Positions 17,571 through 26,064 of a stretch of DNA of 64,000 nt are shown here, piece after piece. This DNA is from Phycisphaerales bacterium (lineage in GTDB: Bacteria; Planctomycetota; Phycisphaerae; UBA1845). The stretch is from assembly GCA_020852275.1 (NCBI GenBank), contig JADZBE010000013.1, positions 124,001 to 188,000 on the forward strand, written 5' to 3'. Made by a program: the position numbers and the translations under genes. Under the pieces are notes generated by a model. The model was not told the DNA's origin. It saw only the letters and a program-made list of their open reading frames with translations, and did not search any database. The stretch's first letter is position 1. Each line of letters opens with the position of its first letter.

Positions 17571-18604
17571 AGACAGTCGCGCTGAGGCGAATGACGGGCA
17601 GGGGTTCAATCCTCATGCTGCTGGGTGCGCTGGCGGGCTGTTCCGCATCCGCGCCGGAAGTGGACACGTCCAAGCCGCGTGATGAGGGCATCCGCTTCTC
17701 GAACGTCCAGGTGCTCGTGACCGAAGGCGAAGCGGCCTACAAGCGCCACTGCCTCGGCTGTCACGGCGCGACGGGCGACGGGAAAGGCCCCGCGGCGCGC
17801 ATGCTCTCGCCGAAGCCGCGGAACTTCCAGCTCGCGCACTTCAAGTTCAGCTCCACGCGCTCGGGTCAACTGCCGACCGACGCGGACCTTAAACGGACCA
17901 TCCGCACAGGGCTGAGAGGTTCGGCCATGCCGGGCTTCGCGGCGCTGTCCGACCGCACGCAGGACGCGCTCGTCGCCTACATCAAGACGTTTGCCCCGGC
18001 CAAATGGAGCGAGAATCCGCCCGCGGCGCCGATTCCAATCGTTGAGGATCCTTATCGATCCCTGGTGGACAAGACGCCGGCGATTCAGCGCGGCGAGGTC
18101 GTCTATCACGGATACGTGACGTGCTGGAGCTGCCACCCGGCCTACGTCGCCGAGTCGCGGATCAACGAGCACCTGGTAGCCTGCGGGGGCGAGGCGCGAA
18201 GCGGGTTTCGAGCCAACCTCTCGGGCGTCGAGGCGAAACTGAATGTGGAAGGGCAGATGCTCTATCCGACCGATTTCAAGCGCGATTTCGTGCGCGCGGG
18301 CATGAGCGTCGAGGATCTGTATCGCACCATCTCCGCGGGGCTGACGGGCACCGCGATGCCTACGTGGGTGGACGTCATGCACGTGCCCGCCAAGACTGCG
18401 GGCGCTGCGCCGCTCGTTCAGCCGTCGGACCTGTGGGCCATGGCTTACTACGTGCAGGATCTGATCTCCCAGCGACCGCAGAAGCTCGCGGACGGCGCCT
18501 TCACCCCCCGCGATCGACCCCAGTGGATCAGCCTGACGGGCGAGCCGCCGCCGAAGCCGCCCGAGGCGCCGAGCGCCCCGGAGGAATTCATCGAGGAGCC
18601 GTGA
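17567..18604 (+). CDS. Dihaem cytochrome c lipoprotein of the cbb3 locus
   Basis: A 345-residue electron carrier. The basic N terminus leads into a lipoprotein signal ending L-A-G-C (Cys 25). Two cytochrome c domains follow, with CLGCH at residues 62-66 and CWSCH at 186-190, and later AMPGF and AMPTW segments that could supply the axial Met. The GTG start at 17567 has a strong GGGAGGAG site and overlaps the preceding stop. No typical CcoP gene is present in the locus, so this protein probably delivers electrons to CcoO/CcoN. A Pro-rich tail ends the protein. Confidence 0.88.
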   Translation: MKTVALRRMTGRGSILMLLGALAGCSASAPEVDTSKPRDEGIRFSNVQVLVTEGEAAYKRHCLGCHGATGDGKGPAARMLSPKPRNFQLAHFKFSSTRSGQLPTDADLKRTIRTGLRGSAMPGFAALSDRTQDALVAYIKTFAPAKWSENPPAAPIPIVEDPYRSLVDKTPAIQRGEVVYHGYVTCWSCHPAYVAESRINEHLVACGGEARSGFRANLSGVEAKLNVEGQMLYPTDFKRDFVRAGMSVEDLYRTISAGLTGTAMPTWVDVMHVPAKTAGAAPLVQPSDLWAMAYYVQDLISQRPQKLADGAFTPRDRPQWISLTGEPPPKPPEAPSAPEEFIEEP

Positions 18605-18607
18605 CGT

Positions 18608-18625
18608 AACCCGCTCGGGCGGGTT
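18608..18625 (+). terminator. Short hairpin between cytochrome and ccoN
   Basis: A perfect 7-bp stem (AACCCGC/GCGGGTT) with a TCGG loop is followed only by GTTCT. It lies four bases after the cytochrome stop. It could be a weak terminator or an mRNA-stability element that sets the cytochrome:ccoN ratio. Confidence 0.4.
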
Positions 18626-18658
18626 GTTCTACACGCATCGCTGAGCATTGCAGATATT

Positions 18659-20092
18659 ATGACGTCCATAGCTGCACCCATCGTGTTTGACGCACCGAAG
18701 CTGCCGGCAGACCGGGAGTTGATCGAAACCCGGCTGGTCTGGTGGTATTTCGTCGCGGCGCTCGCTTACATGATCGTGGCGATGCTCGCGGGGGCGATGA
18801 TCTCGCTTCAGTTTCTCCAGCATTATCCATTTCCGGGGATCGAGTTGTTGTCCCCAGGACGCTGGAGGTTTGTTCACACCAACGGTGTGGCCTATGGGTT
18901 CCTCGCCAACGGCTTTTTGGGCATGTTGCACTGGGCCGTTCCCCGGCTCACGCTGCGTCCCGTGCTCAGCCGCCCGCTTTCATACTTCATTTTCATCGCA
19001 TGGCAGCTCATCGTCGTTGCCACGGTCGTCGGCGTCTTGACGGGGCAGGCGCAGGCCGTGGAGTGGGGCGAAACGCCCGTCTGGGTCGATCCCGTCGCGC
19101 TGCTGGGTCTGGTCCTCGTGGCAATCAACTTCCTGCACCCGATCCTGCAACTGCAAGGTCCGATGTATGTGACGTTGTGGTATTTTATTTCCGCCCTCGT
19201 GTGGACCGTGCTGGTGTACATGATGGGCAGCTTTCTCCCGCAGTATTTCGTGGGAGGGGCGGCCTCGGCGGCGATCATCGGACTGTTCATCCACGACCTG
19301 GTCGGATTGTTCGTCACGCCTCTGGGGTGGGGCATGGTCTATTATTTCGTGCCCATCATTCTCAAGAAACCCGTATGGAGTCACGGACTTTCGCTGGTCG
19401 GATTCTGGGGTCTGGCGTTCTTTTATCCGCTCACCGGCATTCACCACTTCCTTTACAGTCCAATCCCGATGTTCCTTCAGTATGGCGCCGTGATTTCGAC
19501 CATTGCGGTTGAACTGGTGGTCACGACCGTCATCATTAACTTTTTCATGACAATCCGCGGCCGCGGCGATGCCCTGCGTACGAACCTTCCCATCCGCTGG
19601 TTCTATGCGGGAATGGTATTTTACTTCACGACTTGTCTGCAGTGTGCGTTTCACACCACGCTGACGTTCCAGCGCATTATTCACTTCACGGACTGGGTCG
19701 TCGGGCATTCGCACCTGGTGATGTTCGGCGTGTTTGGATTCTGGATGCTTGCGATGTTGACGCACCTGATCCCGCGTCTTGTGGGCGCCGGGGACTGGCA
19801 TCGACATTCGTGGAACGCCTGGCATTTCTGGCTGACGTCGATCGGCATGTTGATCATGTTTTTCGACCTGATCATTGCCGGGCTGATTCAGGGCTATCAG
19901 TGGCGGGACCTGGCGCCCTGGGAGGACTCGCTTGTGGCGTCCGCGCCGTTCTGGCTCACGCGGACGATCGCCGGAACCATGATTATCGTGGGGCAGTTTT
20001 TCTTCGCCGCCAATGTCTATATGACCTGGGCTCGCAAGCCCGTCGCGGCGCCGTCGGAGGCGCCCATGCCCGTCGCGCCGGCGGCGGCGTGA
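18659..20092 (+). CDS. ccoN: cbb3-type cytochrome c oxidase subunit I CcoN
   Basis: The catalytic haem-copper subunit reduces oxygen with high affinity and pumps protons. The 477-residue protein has about 12 membrane helices and keeps all six metal-ligand histidines. H73 (RFVHTNGV) and H352 would bind the low-spin haem, H212, H262 and H263 (GIHHFLY) CuB, and H350 (VVGHSHLV) the high-spin haem. Y256 in FFYPLTG fits the cross-linked tyrosine. Some surroundings differ from proteobacterial CcoN: FIHDLVG and GHSHLVMFG replace the usual GHNAVG and AHVHSGALG. The ribosome site is weak. Confidence 0.93.
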   Translation: MTSIAAPIVFDAPKLPADRELIETRLVWWYFVAALAYMIVAMLAGAMISLQFLQHYPFPGIELLSPGRWRFVHTNGVAYGFLANGFLGMLHWAVPRLTLRPVLSRPLSYFIFIAWQLIVVATVVGVLTGQAQAVEWGETPVWVDPVALLGLVLVAINFLHPILQLQGPMYVTLWYFISALVWTVLVYMMGSFLPQYFVGGAASAAIIGLFIHDLVGLFVTPLGWGMVYYFVPIILKKPVWSHGLSLVGFWGLAFFYPLTGIHHFLYSPIPMFLQYGAVISTIAVELVVTTVIINFFMTIRGRGDALRTNLPIRWFYAGMVFYFTTCLQCAFHTTLTFQRIIHFTDWVVGHSHLVMFGVFGFWMLAMLTHLIPRLVGAGDWHRHSWNAWHFWLTSIGMLIMFFDLIIAGLIQGYQWRDLAPWEDSLVASAPFWLTRTIAGTMIIVGQFFFAANVYMTWARKPVAAPSEAPMPVAPAAA

Positions 20093-20125
20093 TCCCAGTC
20101 TGCCTACCGCGGAGTCGGCTTATTC

Positions 20126-20842
20126 ATGTTTGAAACGAAATCGGGCGTCATGGTAATTGCGGGACTGGGTTTCTTCGCCTTGGCCTTTCTGGTCATGGGT
20201 CTGCTGCCCTGGCTGATCTATTGGGATCAACCGGAGCTGACGGTGGAGCAGATCGCCGAGCAGGGTTACGTCCACGACTTCGTGGACCTCAGCGAGCGGT
20301 TTCCGGAGCCGTTCAAACAATACTTCGGTTCTGTCTCGCGGACATCCTACGCCGAGGCGCTGAGACGCGGGCACAAAGTTTACGTGGCCGAGGGATGCTG
20401 GCATTGCCATTCCCAGCAGGTGCGCCCGGTCTCCCGCGAAAGCGAGCGATGGGGGCCCGTTTCCCACGCGTGGGAATACCAGAACGAACTCCAGAGACCG
20501 GTGCTGTTCGGCACGCGACGCGTCGGACCCGATCTGATTCGGGAGGGCGCGCGGCGAAGCAACGACTGGCACCTGGCGCATTTATATGATCCCGTCAGCG
20601 TGGTCCCCACTTCAGTGATGCCGACCTATCCCTGGTTCTTCGACGAGAAGGGTTATCCCAATCGCGACGGCATGTGTCTCGTCACATACCTCCAGTGGCT
20701 TGGAAGCTGGCTGCCGGAGTATCCTTATTATTATGGGGAAGGACCGCCCGCCAGGGACACGACGCCTCCCGCGGGACAGTCCGCGGCCGAAGCGCCCGCC
20801 GGCGGGATGAACGAGCGCCGGCTCGCCGGCACGGAAAACTGA
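20126..20842 (+). CDS. ccoO: cbb3-type oxidase monohaem subunit CcoO
   Basis: A membrane-anchored cytochrome c of 238 residues that passes electrons to CcoN. One N-terminal helix (VIAGLGFFALAFLVMGLLPWL) is followed by the haem site CWHCHSQQVRP (C91-H95). The diagnostic CcoO blocks are GTRRVGPDLIREG, SNDWHLAHLYDP and VPTSVMPTYPW, the last with the axial Met. The C-terminal 35 residues are Pro/Ala-rich. It starts 34 bases after ccoN and ends one base before the next ORF, within one operon. Confidence 0.95.
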   Translation: MFETKSGVMVIAGLGFFALAFLVMGLLPWLIYWDQPELTVEQIAEQGYVHDFVDLSERFPEPFKQYFGSVSRTSYAEALRRGHKVYVAEGCWHCHSQQVRPVSRESERWGPVSHAWEYQNELQRPVLFGTRRVGPDLIREGARRSNDWHLAHLYDPVSVVPTSVMPTYPWFFDEKGYPNRDGMCLVTYLQWLGSWLPEYPYYYGEGPPARDTTPPAGQSAAEAPAGGMNERRLAGTEN

Positions 20843-20843
20843 C

Positions 20844-21158
20844 ATGGAGCATCCCAAGACAACCCGAGGACAGCGCATCACGCTGTGGTGCCTGATGATC
20901 GGCATCCTCGTCCCCGCGGGGCTGGGTTTCGCCACGAAAATCTATGAGTTCGCGCGCGCCGTCCTCAGCGAACGGGAGACGCAGTTTACCCTCGTCCCGC
21001 TCGCCAATTATTTTCTGGCCACGCTCGGTTTTCTGTGCCTGTTCGTCTGGGCGATCCGTCATGGCATGTTGCGCGACGTGGAGGCCCCCAAGTTTTCCCT
21101 GCTTGAACGCGAAGAGCAGCTTGAAGCCTGGGATCACCGTAAGGAGTCTCATTCATGA
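20844..21158 (+). CDS. Small two-helix membrane protein of the oxidase locus
   Basis: A 104-residue protein with two membrane helices (ITLWCLMIGILVPAGLGFA and FLATLGFLCLFVWAI) and a charged C-terminal tail (FSLLEREEQLEAWDHRKE). I do not recognise it. It starts one base after ccoO and its stop overlaps the next start by four bases, so it belongs to the oxidase operon. It sits where ccoQ or ccoP usually lies and may play an assembly or stabilising role. Confidence 0.75.
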   Translation: MEHPKTTRGQRITLWCLMIGILVPAGLGFATKIYEFARAVLSERETQFTLVPLANYFLATLGFLCLFVWAIRHGMLRDVEAPKFSLLEREEQLEAWDHRKESHS

Positions 21159-21322
21159 GTGCGCAAACCGACCAGGCCTCCGCAGCCGACGACCGGCGGT
21201 ACCATTCCTACACGACACACCGCATCCCTTGGTATGTCCGTTTGATGTGGGTGGTGTTCTGGGTGGCGCTGGTATGGTACCTCGTGAAGTTCGCCATCCC
21301 CGCGGCCAAGACCTACTTCTGA
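21155..21322 (+). CDS. Single-helix membrane microprotein of the oxidase locus, 55 aa
   Basis: The ATG at 21155 overlaps the previous stop (ATGA), with GGAGT upstream. The peptide has a polar N terminus (MSAQTDQASAADDRRYHSY), then TTHRIPWYVRLMWVVF, a Trp/Val-rich membrane helix, and a short tail ending AKTYF. It is a CcoQ-sized protein but lacks recognisable similarity. The coupling and the aromatic-flanked helix make it a credible accessory subunit. Confidence 0.75.
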   Translation: MSAQTDQASAADDRRYHSYTTHRIPWYVRLMWVVFWVALVWYLVKFAIPAAKTYF

Positions 21323-21430
21323 TGCCGCGGCGTGCTGCGGCGGTGGGTCCGGACCCGACCCGACCCGCCGGCGTTCATGATGCTGAACGTTGCGGGTATC
21401 CTGTCGGCGGCAGAATCCGAGTCGACACCG

Positions 21431-23677
21431 ATGGATGCCAGCGCCGAAGCACAAACGACGGTCAGCCCCCGGCGTGACGCGTGCGCCTACTGCTCGCTGC
21501 CCTTGACGGGTTTTGGCCGCCCGCAAGTCGCGGCGTCGCAGGAACCGCTTTACTGCTGCTTCGGCTGCCGACTCGCGTCACGCGTCACGCGGCGCGACGC
21601 GGACGAAAGCGCCCCCACGGCGTTGCTCACCCGGCTCGGACTGGCCATCTTCCTGACGATGGCCGTCATGGTGTTCAACACGTATCTCTACGGGCAGGAG
21701 CTGGACGCAGCGTCAGCCTCCCAGCCGCCCTCCGCGGCCGGGCTGGCGGGCATCATGCGATACCTTTCCCTTCTGTTTGCCACGCCCGTGCTCCTTCTGC
21801 TGGGCTGGCCGATTGCAGCGCAGGCGGCGGCCCAGTGGCACCGCCGCCTGATCGGATCGGAATCGCTGATTCTCGTCGGCGTTACCGCCGCGTTCGTTCT
21901 TTCGTACGTTTCGACGCTGCGGGATGCGGGTCCCGTGTATTTCGAGACCGCGGCGGTCGTGCTCGTCCTTATGACGTTGGGTCGGTACTTCGAAGCCCAT
22001 CACCGCGCGCAGGCCGCTCGAATGCTGCGACCCGCTGCCGCGCTGCTGCCCGCGGAGGTGACGGTCCTTTCAGCCGGGGCGCCCCAGCGGAAGCGCATCG
22101 ACGATCTGGCAGAAGGCGATCTTCTGATCCTGCTGCCCGGCGAACGGCTGTCCGCGGACGGGCTGGTCGAACGAGGCGGCTCGCACCTGGACGCATCGTG
22201 GATCACGGGCGAAAGCAGCCCGGTGGCGGCGCGCCCCGGCGACGCCCTGCTGGCCGGATGTGCCAACCTGGAGGGCCGGCTCGAAGTCCGGCTGACCGCG
22301 GTCGCGGAAAAGTCCTTTCTGGGGCGCATCTTCGAACGCGTGGAACAGACCCGGCGCGCCGGCGGTCGGTACGAGAGGCTGGCCGACCGCGTCGCGCACG
22401 GGTTCGTGCCGCTCGCCCTGGTGCTCAGCGCCGGCGGCGCTTGGCTTGGCTTTCAATCCGGCGGCTCGGGCGAGGCGGTGATCCGGGCGCTGTCCGTGCT
22501 GCTGATCGCCTGTCCGTGCGCTCTGGGGATTGCCACGCCGCTGGCCACTTGGGCGGGTGTGGCAGCCGCGGCGGCGCGCGGCGCCGTGCTGCGCGACGTG
22601 GACGTGCTGGAAGCGCTCGCCCGGGTCCGCGCGGTGGCGTTCGACAAGACGGGCACGCTGACCGGCAACGACGCGCGCGTGCACGGCTACGTCTGCAGCG
22701 AGGGCGCCGACCCGATGGGCGTGCTTGCCTGCGCGACCGCACTGGCCGAGTCCTCCACGCACCCCTTCTCACGTGCCATCGCCGCCTGCGGACGCGATGA
22801 AGGCGCGGGCCGGCTCGACGCCCTTGCCTTGGAGAACATCCCGGGGCGCGGTGTGAAGGGAATCGTTGGCGGCGTCGAAGTTCGCATCGGCAGCGCCGAG
22901 TTCGTCTTCGGGGATTCCCCGCCGGCGGACCGGCGCGTGGCGCAGGAGCTGGGTCGGGCGCGCCGGGCCGGCTGCAGCCTCGTGGCGCTTCGGGCTGGCG
23001 ACTGCCGCGAGGCCGTCTTCGTGTTCGACGAGGCGTTGCGCCCCTCCGCGGAAAGTGCGATCCGGGCGATCGAAAGGCTGCGCTGCACGCCGGTCATGCT
23101 GACGGGCGATCACCCCGCCAGAGCGCAGCGCGTCGCCTCGCTCCTGGGAATGGAAGCGCGCAGCGGGCTTCTCCCGGACGAGAAGCTCCTCGCCTTGTCC
23201 GAACTGCGATCCGCGCAGGGTCGAGTCGCTATGGTCGGCGACGGGCTGAATGACGCGCCCGCCCTGGCCTTCGCCGACGTGGGTGTGGCGATGGGCTGCG
23301 GAACGGACCTTACGCGCGGTTGTGCCTCTGTCTGCTTGACGTCCGACGACCCGGCACTCATCCCGGAGCTTATCGCCATCAGCCGGCGGACCATCCGCAC
23401 GATCCGCCTGAACCTCGTTTGGGCCTTCGCGTACAACCTCGTCGGCATTGGACTCGCGATGGCCGGCTCGCTGCGCCCCGCGTTCGCCGCTGTTGCCATG
23501 ATCGGCAGCAGCCTCTTTGTCGTCGGCAATTCCGTTCGAGTCGGAAAGCTCGGCAGCGACGGAACGCAGGCCGCGCCGCGCGAGACCGCTGCCATCGCCG
23601 AAGCGGGCGGTTCATCGGCGGTGCCGCGGCGTCCTCGTTCGTTTTCAGCTTCCGTCCGCACCGAGGGCGTGCCGTGA
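21431..23677 (+). CDS. ccoI: Copper-transporting P1B-ATPase CcoI/FixI
   Basis: This ATPase exports or delivers copper for cbb3 assembly. From the ATG at 21431 it has 748 residues; ATG at 21377 is an alternative. An N-terminal cysteine-rich domain (C-x2-C near 18-21 and YCCFGC near 41-46) is the kind that precedes FixI proteins. Membrane helices follow almost at once, with no intervening heavy-metal-associated domain. The core has TGES, CPC (ACPCALGIATP, 361-363), DKTGT (D405), the STHPFS block and VGDGLNDAPAL. Its place after ccoNO fits the assembly role. The GTG of the next gene overlaps its TGA. Confidence 0.92.
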   Translation: MDASAEAQTTVSPRRDACAYCSLPLTGFGRPQVAASQEPLYCCFGCRLASRVTRRDADESAPTALLTRLGLAIFLTMAVMVFNTYLYGQELDAASASQPPSAAGLAGIMRYLSLLFATPVLLLLGWPIAAQAAAQWHRRLIGSESLILVGVTAAFVLSYVSTLRDAGPVYFETAAVVLVLMTLGRYFEAHHRAQAARMLRPAAALLPAEVTVLSAGAPQRKRIDDLAEGDLLILLPGERLSADGLVERGGSHLDASWITGESSPVAARPGDALLAGCANLEGRLEVRLTAVAEKSFLGRIFERVEQTRRAGGRYERLADRVAHGFVPLALVLSAGGAWLGFQSGGSGEAVIRALSVLLIACPCALGIATPLATWAGVAAAAARGAVLRDVDVLEALARVRAVAFDKTGTLTGNDARVHGYVCSEGADPMGVLACATALAESSTHPFSRAIAACGRDEGAGRLDALALENIPGRGVKGIVGGVEVRIGSAEFVFGDSPPADRRVAQELGRARRAGCSLVALRAGDCREAVFVFDEALRPSAESAIRAIERLRCTPVMLTGDHPARAQRVASLLGMEARSGLLPDEKLLALSELRSAQGRVAMVGDGLNDAPALAFADVGVAMGCGTDLTRGCASVCLTSDDPALIPELIAISRRTIRTIRLNLVWAFAYNLVGIGLAMAGSLRPAFAAVAMIGSSLFVVGNSVRVGKLGSDGTQAAPRETAAIAEAGGSSAVPRRPRSFSASVRTEGVP

Positions 23678-24384
23678 TCGAACTACCGGCTGCATTGCTG
23701 GGCGGCTTTCTCGGTTCCGCGCACTGCGTCGGCATGTGCGGAGGCATCGCCCTGACGGTGGGCGGGCGCCCCGCGCACTTTCGACAGACGCTTGCGCGGC
23801 AGATGCTGTTCAGCGCCGGGCGGCTTTGCACGTATGCGTTCCTGGGCGCCATGGCCGGTTTCGCCGGAACGCGCGTCGCGCGCAGCGGGCTGCCGCTCCT
23901 GACGTTGCAGCGCGGGTTCGCCGTCGTGGCGGGCGGGCTGATGGTGCTGGTCGGCTTGTCACTGATGGGGCTGCGTCCGTGGCGCGTGCGCGCCAAGGAA
24001 GAGCGATCCTGCGGCGGGTCGGCGCTCTTTCGAGATGCGCTCCACGCGCCGGGGCGATCCGGTCCGTTCATCGCCGGGCTGGCGACGGGGTTCCTGCCGT
24101 GTGGTTTGGTGTACGCGTTTCTGACGAGCGCGCTGGCGAGCGCGGAGGTCGCGCGCGGGATGTTGCTGATGAGCGTTTTCGGTCTGGGCACGCTGCCCGC
24201 CATGCTCGCCACGGGCTGCGGCGCAGGGCTGCTCGGCTCCGGGCTGCGAGCGAGGTTTAACCGGCTGGCGGCCGTCGTGGTCGTGCTTACCGGCGTGGTG
24301 ACGATCTGGCGCGGCTGGCCACGTGATGGCGGTGCGCCGTGTCACTCCCCTGTCACCCCGGCGACGCTCCAAGCGCCCGCGTAG
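23674..24384 (+). CDS. TauE/SafE-like membrane protein (cbb3 assembly-associated)
   Basis: A 236-residue, six-helix membrane protein with the hallmark GFLGSAHCVGMCGGIAL at its start and a second half containing GLATGFLPCGLVYAFL. These are the two repeats of the DsbD_2/TauE/SafE-like family often found beside ccoI and ccoS and linked to copper or thiol handling during cbb3 maturation. The conserved Cys in HCVGMCGG and FLPCG may bind copper. The GTG start overlaps the ccoI stop. It ends the oxidase operon and converges with the gene at 24430. Confidence 0.85.
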   Translation: MIELPAALLGGFLGSAHCVGMCGGIALTVGGRPAHFRQTLARQMLFSAGRLCTYAFLGAMAGFAGTRVARSGLPLLTLQRGFAVVAGGLMVLVGLSLMGLRPWRVRAKEERSCGGSALFRDALHAPGRSGPFIAGLATGFLPCGLVYAFLTSALASAEVARGMLLMSVFGLGTLPAMLATGCGAGLLGSGLRARFNRLAAVVVVLTGVVTIWRGWPRDGGAPCHSPVTPATLQAPA

Positions 24385-24429
24385 CTTCGGTCGCTTTCCG
24401 TCGCGGCGTGCGATCCGCCGAGGCGTAAC

Positions 24430-24840
24430 TCAGCGCGCACCGGCGCCGGCAGGCGACGTCGCGCTGAACGTCGCCAGCGCCCACATCGAGCACAGCAGCG
24501 TCAACAGGGCGATCAGCACGCAGACGCCGTAAAGCGTGCGCACGCCGTCCGGGAGAGCCTTCGCCGGATGCGATCGACGTGCCAGCCGCGCCATGATGAA
24601 CCCGCAGACCCACGTCCAGTGCAGAATCACGTGCAGCAGAACGACGAGGACGAACCACCCGGTGAGCGCCAGGTGCAGCCGCAGCCATGTGAGGTAATCC
24701 AACCCCCACACGAACCAGCCCGCGCTCTCCGCCGGAACTGGAAACACGAACAGCAGCACGCCACCGGTGAACAGGAACGCCAGGAGGGACGCCAACAGCA
24801 AAACGTCCACCAGGAAATTCACGCCGGAGCGACTCATCAT
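24430..24840 (-). CDS. DUF4405-like membrane protein
   Basis: A 136-residue protein with three or four helices: FLVDVLLLASLLAFLFTGGVLL, RLHLALTGWFVLVVLLHVILHWTW and VCVLIALLTLLCSMWALA. Histidines at LHLALTGW and LLHVILHW are placed like haem ligands in small membrane cytochrome b proteins. DUF4405 is the best match I can offer. It converges on the oxidase operon but is transcribed from the opposite side. Two consecutive ATG codons (24838-24840 and 24835-24837) could start it. Confidence 0.68.
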   Translation of the reverse strand: MMSRSGVNFLVDVLLLASLLAFLFTGGVLLFVFPVPAESAGWFVWGLDYLTWLRLHLALTGWFVLVVLLHVILHWTWVCGFIMARLARRSHPAKALPDGVRTLYGVCVLIALLTLLCSMWALATFSATSPAGAGAR

Positions 24841-24915
24841 GCGTTCTCAGTTCGACGTTCACCGCCCGCAACCACTGGATCTGATCGACACGAAGGACCC
24901 TCTCAGCGCGGTAAG

Positions 24916-24963
24916 CCTCCTCGACGTGGAGAGCCTGCTCGACGTGGAGAGCCTCCTCGACGG
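24916..24963. repeat. 18-bp direct repeats
   Basis: Two near-identical 18-mers (24916-24933 and 24934-24951, built on CTCGACGTGGAGAG) are followed by a partial third copy. They fall in a 217-base stretch between minus-strand genes where reading frames are open both ways. I could not decide whether any is translated. Confidence 0.75.
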
Positions 24964-25057
24964 CGGGTGTTCCCCAATGCGCGAGGACAGGTCCATCGTC
25001 GCCTACCGGAAGCCCGCGCACAGTCTCAGACACGCGCTGTGATGAGATACACGCGAT

Positions 25058-25600
25058 TCACGCCCGAGTCACGCGAATGTCGTATCCCGAAAGGTCCACC
25101 CGCGCGTGCTCCATGCGACTCGGCTCGGGGACAAAGAACACCGGCGCCGCGCCCGGTCCCTCGTACGTCAGCTCATCATGCAGCACGCCAGCGGGAACCG
25201 TAAAGTAGCTGGTCCGCGGGTCGTTCGGCACCAGCTCCAGCGCAATGAAATCCTCCGCGGACAGCGACCCCGCCCCGGCTTTGCGCGCGAATTCATCCGC
25301 GCCGCACGCGGCCACCACGTACAGCAGCGGCTTGCACGCGGGATCAGCAAAGAAGAGCCAGCTCTCAATGTCGCTATGGGAAGCGAGATAGGTGAGGCGA
25401 TGCCGATGGCACGCCACGACGAGCATCTGCCAGGCGCCGCTTCGCTCCTCCGCCAGCTCGACCCGCTCGACAACCTGCTCCCCCGGTGCCACGCCACGCG
25501 CCACCGCCGAAGGACTCAGCCGCCGCAGCAGACCTCTTTCCTCCATCTCCGCCATCACCTCCGCCGTAGCCCGAACCGCCCGCAACGTGATCGCCTTCAT
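25058..25600 (-). CDS. Hypothetical protein, 180 aa
   Basis: No family recognised. The product is soluble, starting MKAITLRAVRATAEVMAEMEERG. A helical first part is followed by strand-rich segments (AWQMLVVACHRHRLTYLAS and LLYVVAACGADEFA) and an end reading YFTVPAGVLHDELTYEG. The start at 25600 is preferred because the frame further upstream runs into a tandem repeat array at 25631-25790. Confidence 0.65.
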   Translation of the reverse strand: MKAITLRAVRATAEVMAEMEERGLLRRLSPSAVARGVAPGEQVVERVELAEERSGAWQMLVVACHRHRLTYLASHSDIESWLFFADPACKPLLYVVAACGADEFARKAGAGSLSAEDFIALELVPNDPRTSYFTVPAGVLHDELTYEGPGAAPVFFVPEPSRMEHARVDLSGYDIRVTRA

Positions 25601-25630
25601 CCCGGCCTCCGCGAGTTGACTACCCCCAAG

Positions 25631-25790
25631 GCGGGGAAGGGTTCCACCCTTTACTCTCCTCCTGCCCAAGGCGGGGAAGGATTCCGCCCTTCTTTCTCCT
25701 CCTGCCCAGGGCGGGGAAGGATTCCGCCCTTCACTCTCCTCCTGCCCAGGGCGGGGAAGAGTTCCGCCCTTCACTCTCCTCCCTCCCGGC
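25631..25790. repeat. 40-bp tandem repeat, four units
   Basis: Units start at 25631, 25671, 25711 and 25751, each opening GCGGGGAAG and continuing through TTCCGCCC to a TCTCCTCCTGCCC-like end. With the preceding base pairs each unit contains a GGGCGG...CCGCCC inverted repeat, so each can fold into a hairpin. The last unit diverges at its 3' end. The array lies immediately upstream of the 180-residue gene. Confidence 0.9.
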
Positions 25791-25944
25791 TTGGGGCGAA
25801 GGGAAGGGTATCTTCCGAGAGTTTTCAACCGTTTCCAAGTCGCTCGCGGGTCCGTGGCGCCGGTGGGTGGCCCCAAGAATCCAAGCAAGGCGCTCGCAAC
25901 ACTGCGCCACCGACGTCTCCGGCCGCGGCCGCGCGGAGTGGCTT

Positions 25945-26064
25945 GAGGGTCTGCTTGAGAGTCGGCTTGTGGGTCGTTTTGAGAGTCGTCTTGTGGGCCG
26001 GCTTGAGCGTCTACTTGAGAGTCGACTTGTGGGTCGTTTTGAGAGTCGACTTGTGGGTCGGCTT
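25945..26064. repeat. 12/24-bp tandem repeat
   Basis: Ten 12-base blocks run from 25945 to 26064. They alternate GAGAGTCGACTT-like and GTGGGTCGTTTT-like sequences, mostly as 24-base pairs, with two unpaired blocks at 25945 and 26005. The pattern is independent of the 40-bp array 150 bases away. The open + strand frame through it gives an eight-residue repeat, but no start signal supports it. Confidence 0.88.

Noticed and set aside
24841..25042. Small + strand ORF beginning MRSQFDVH with an ESLLDV repeat
   Set aside because: It has no ribosome site, and its repetition comes from the 18-bp direct repeats. The opposite strand is equally open, so I could not support a gene.
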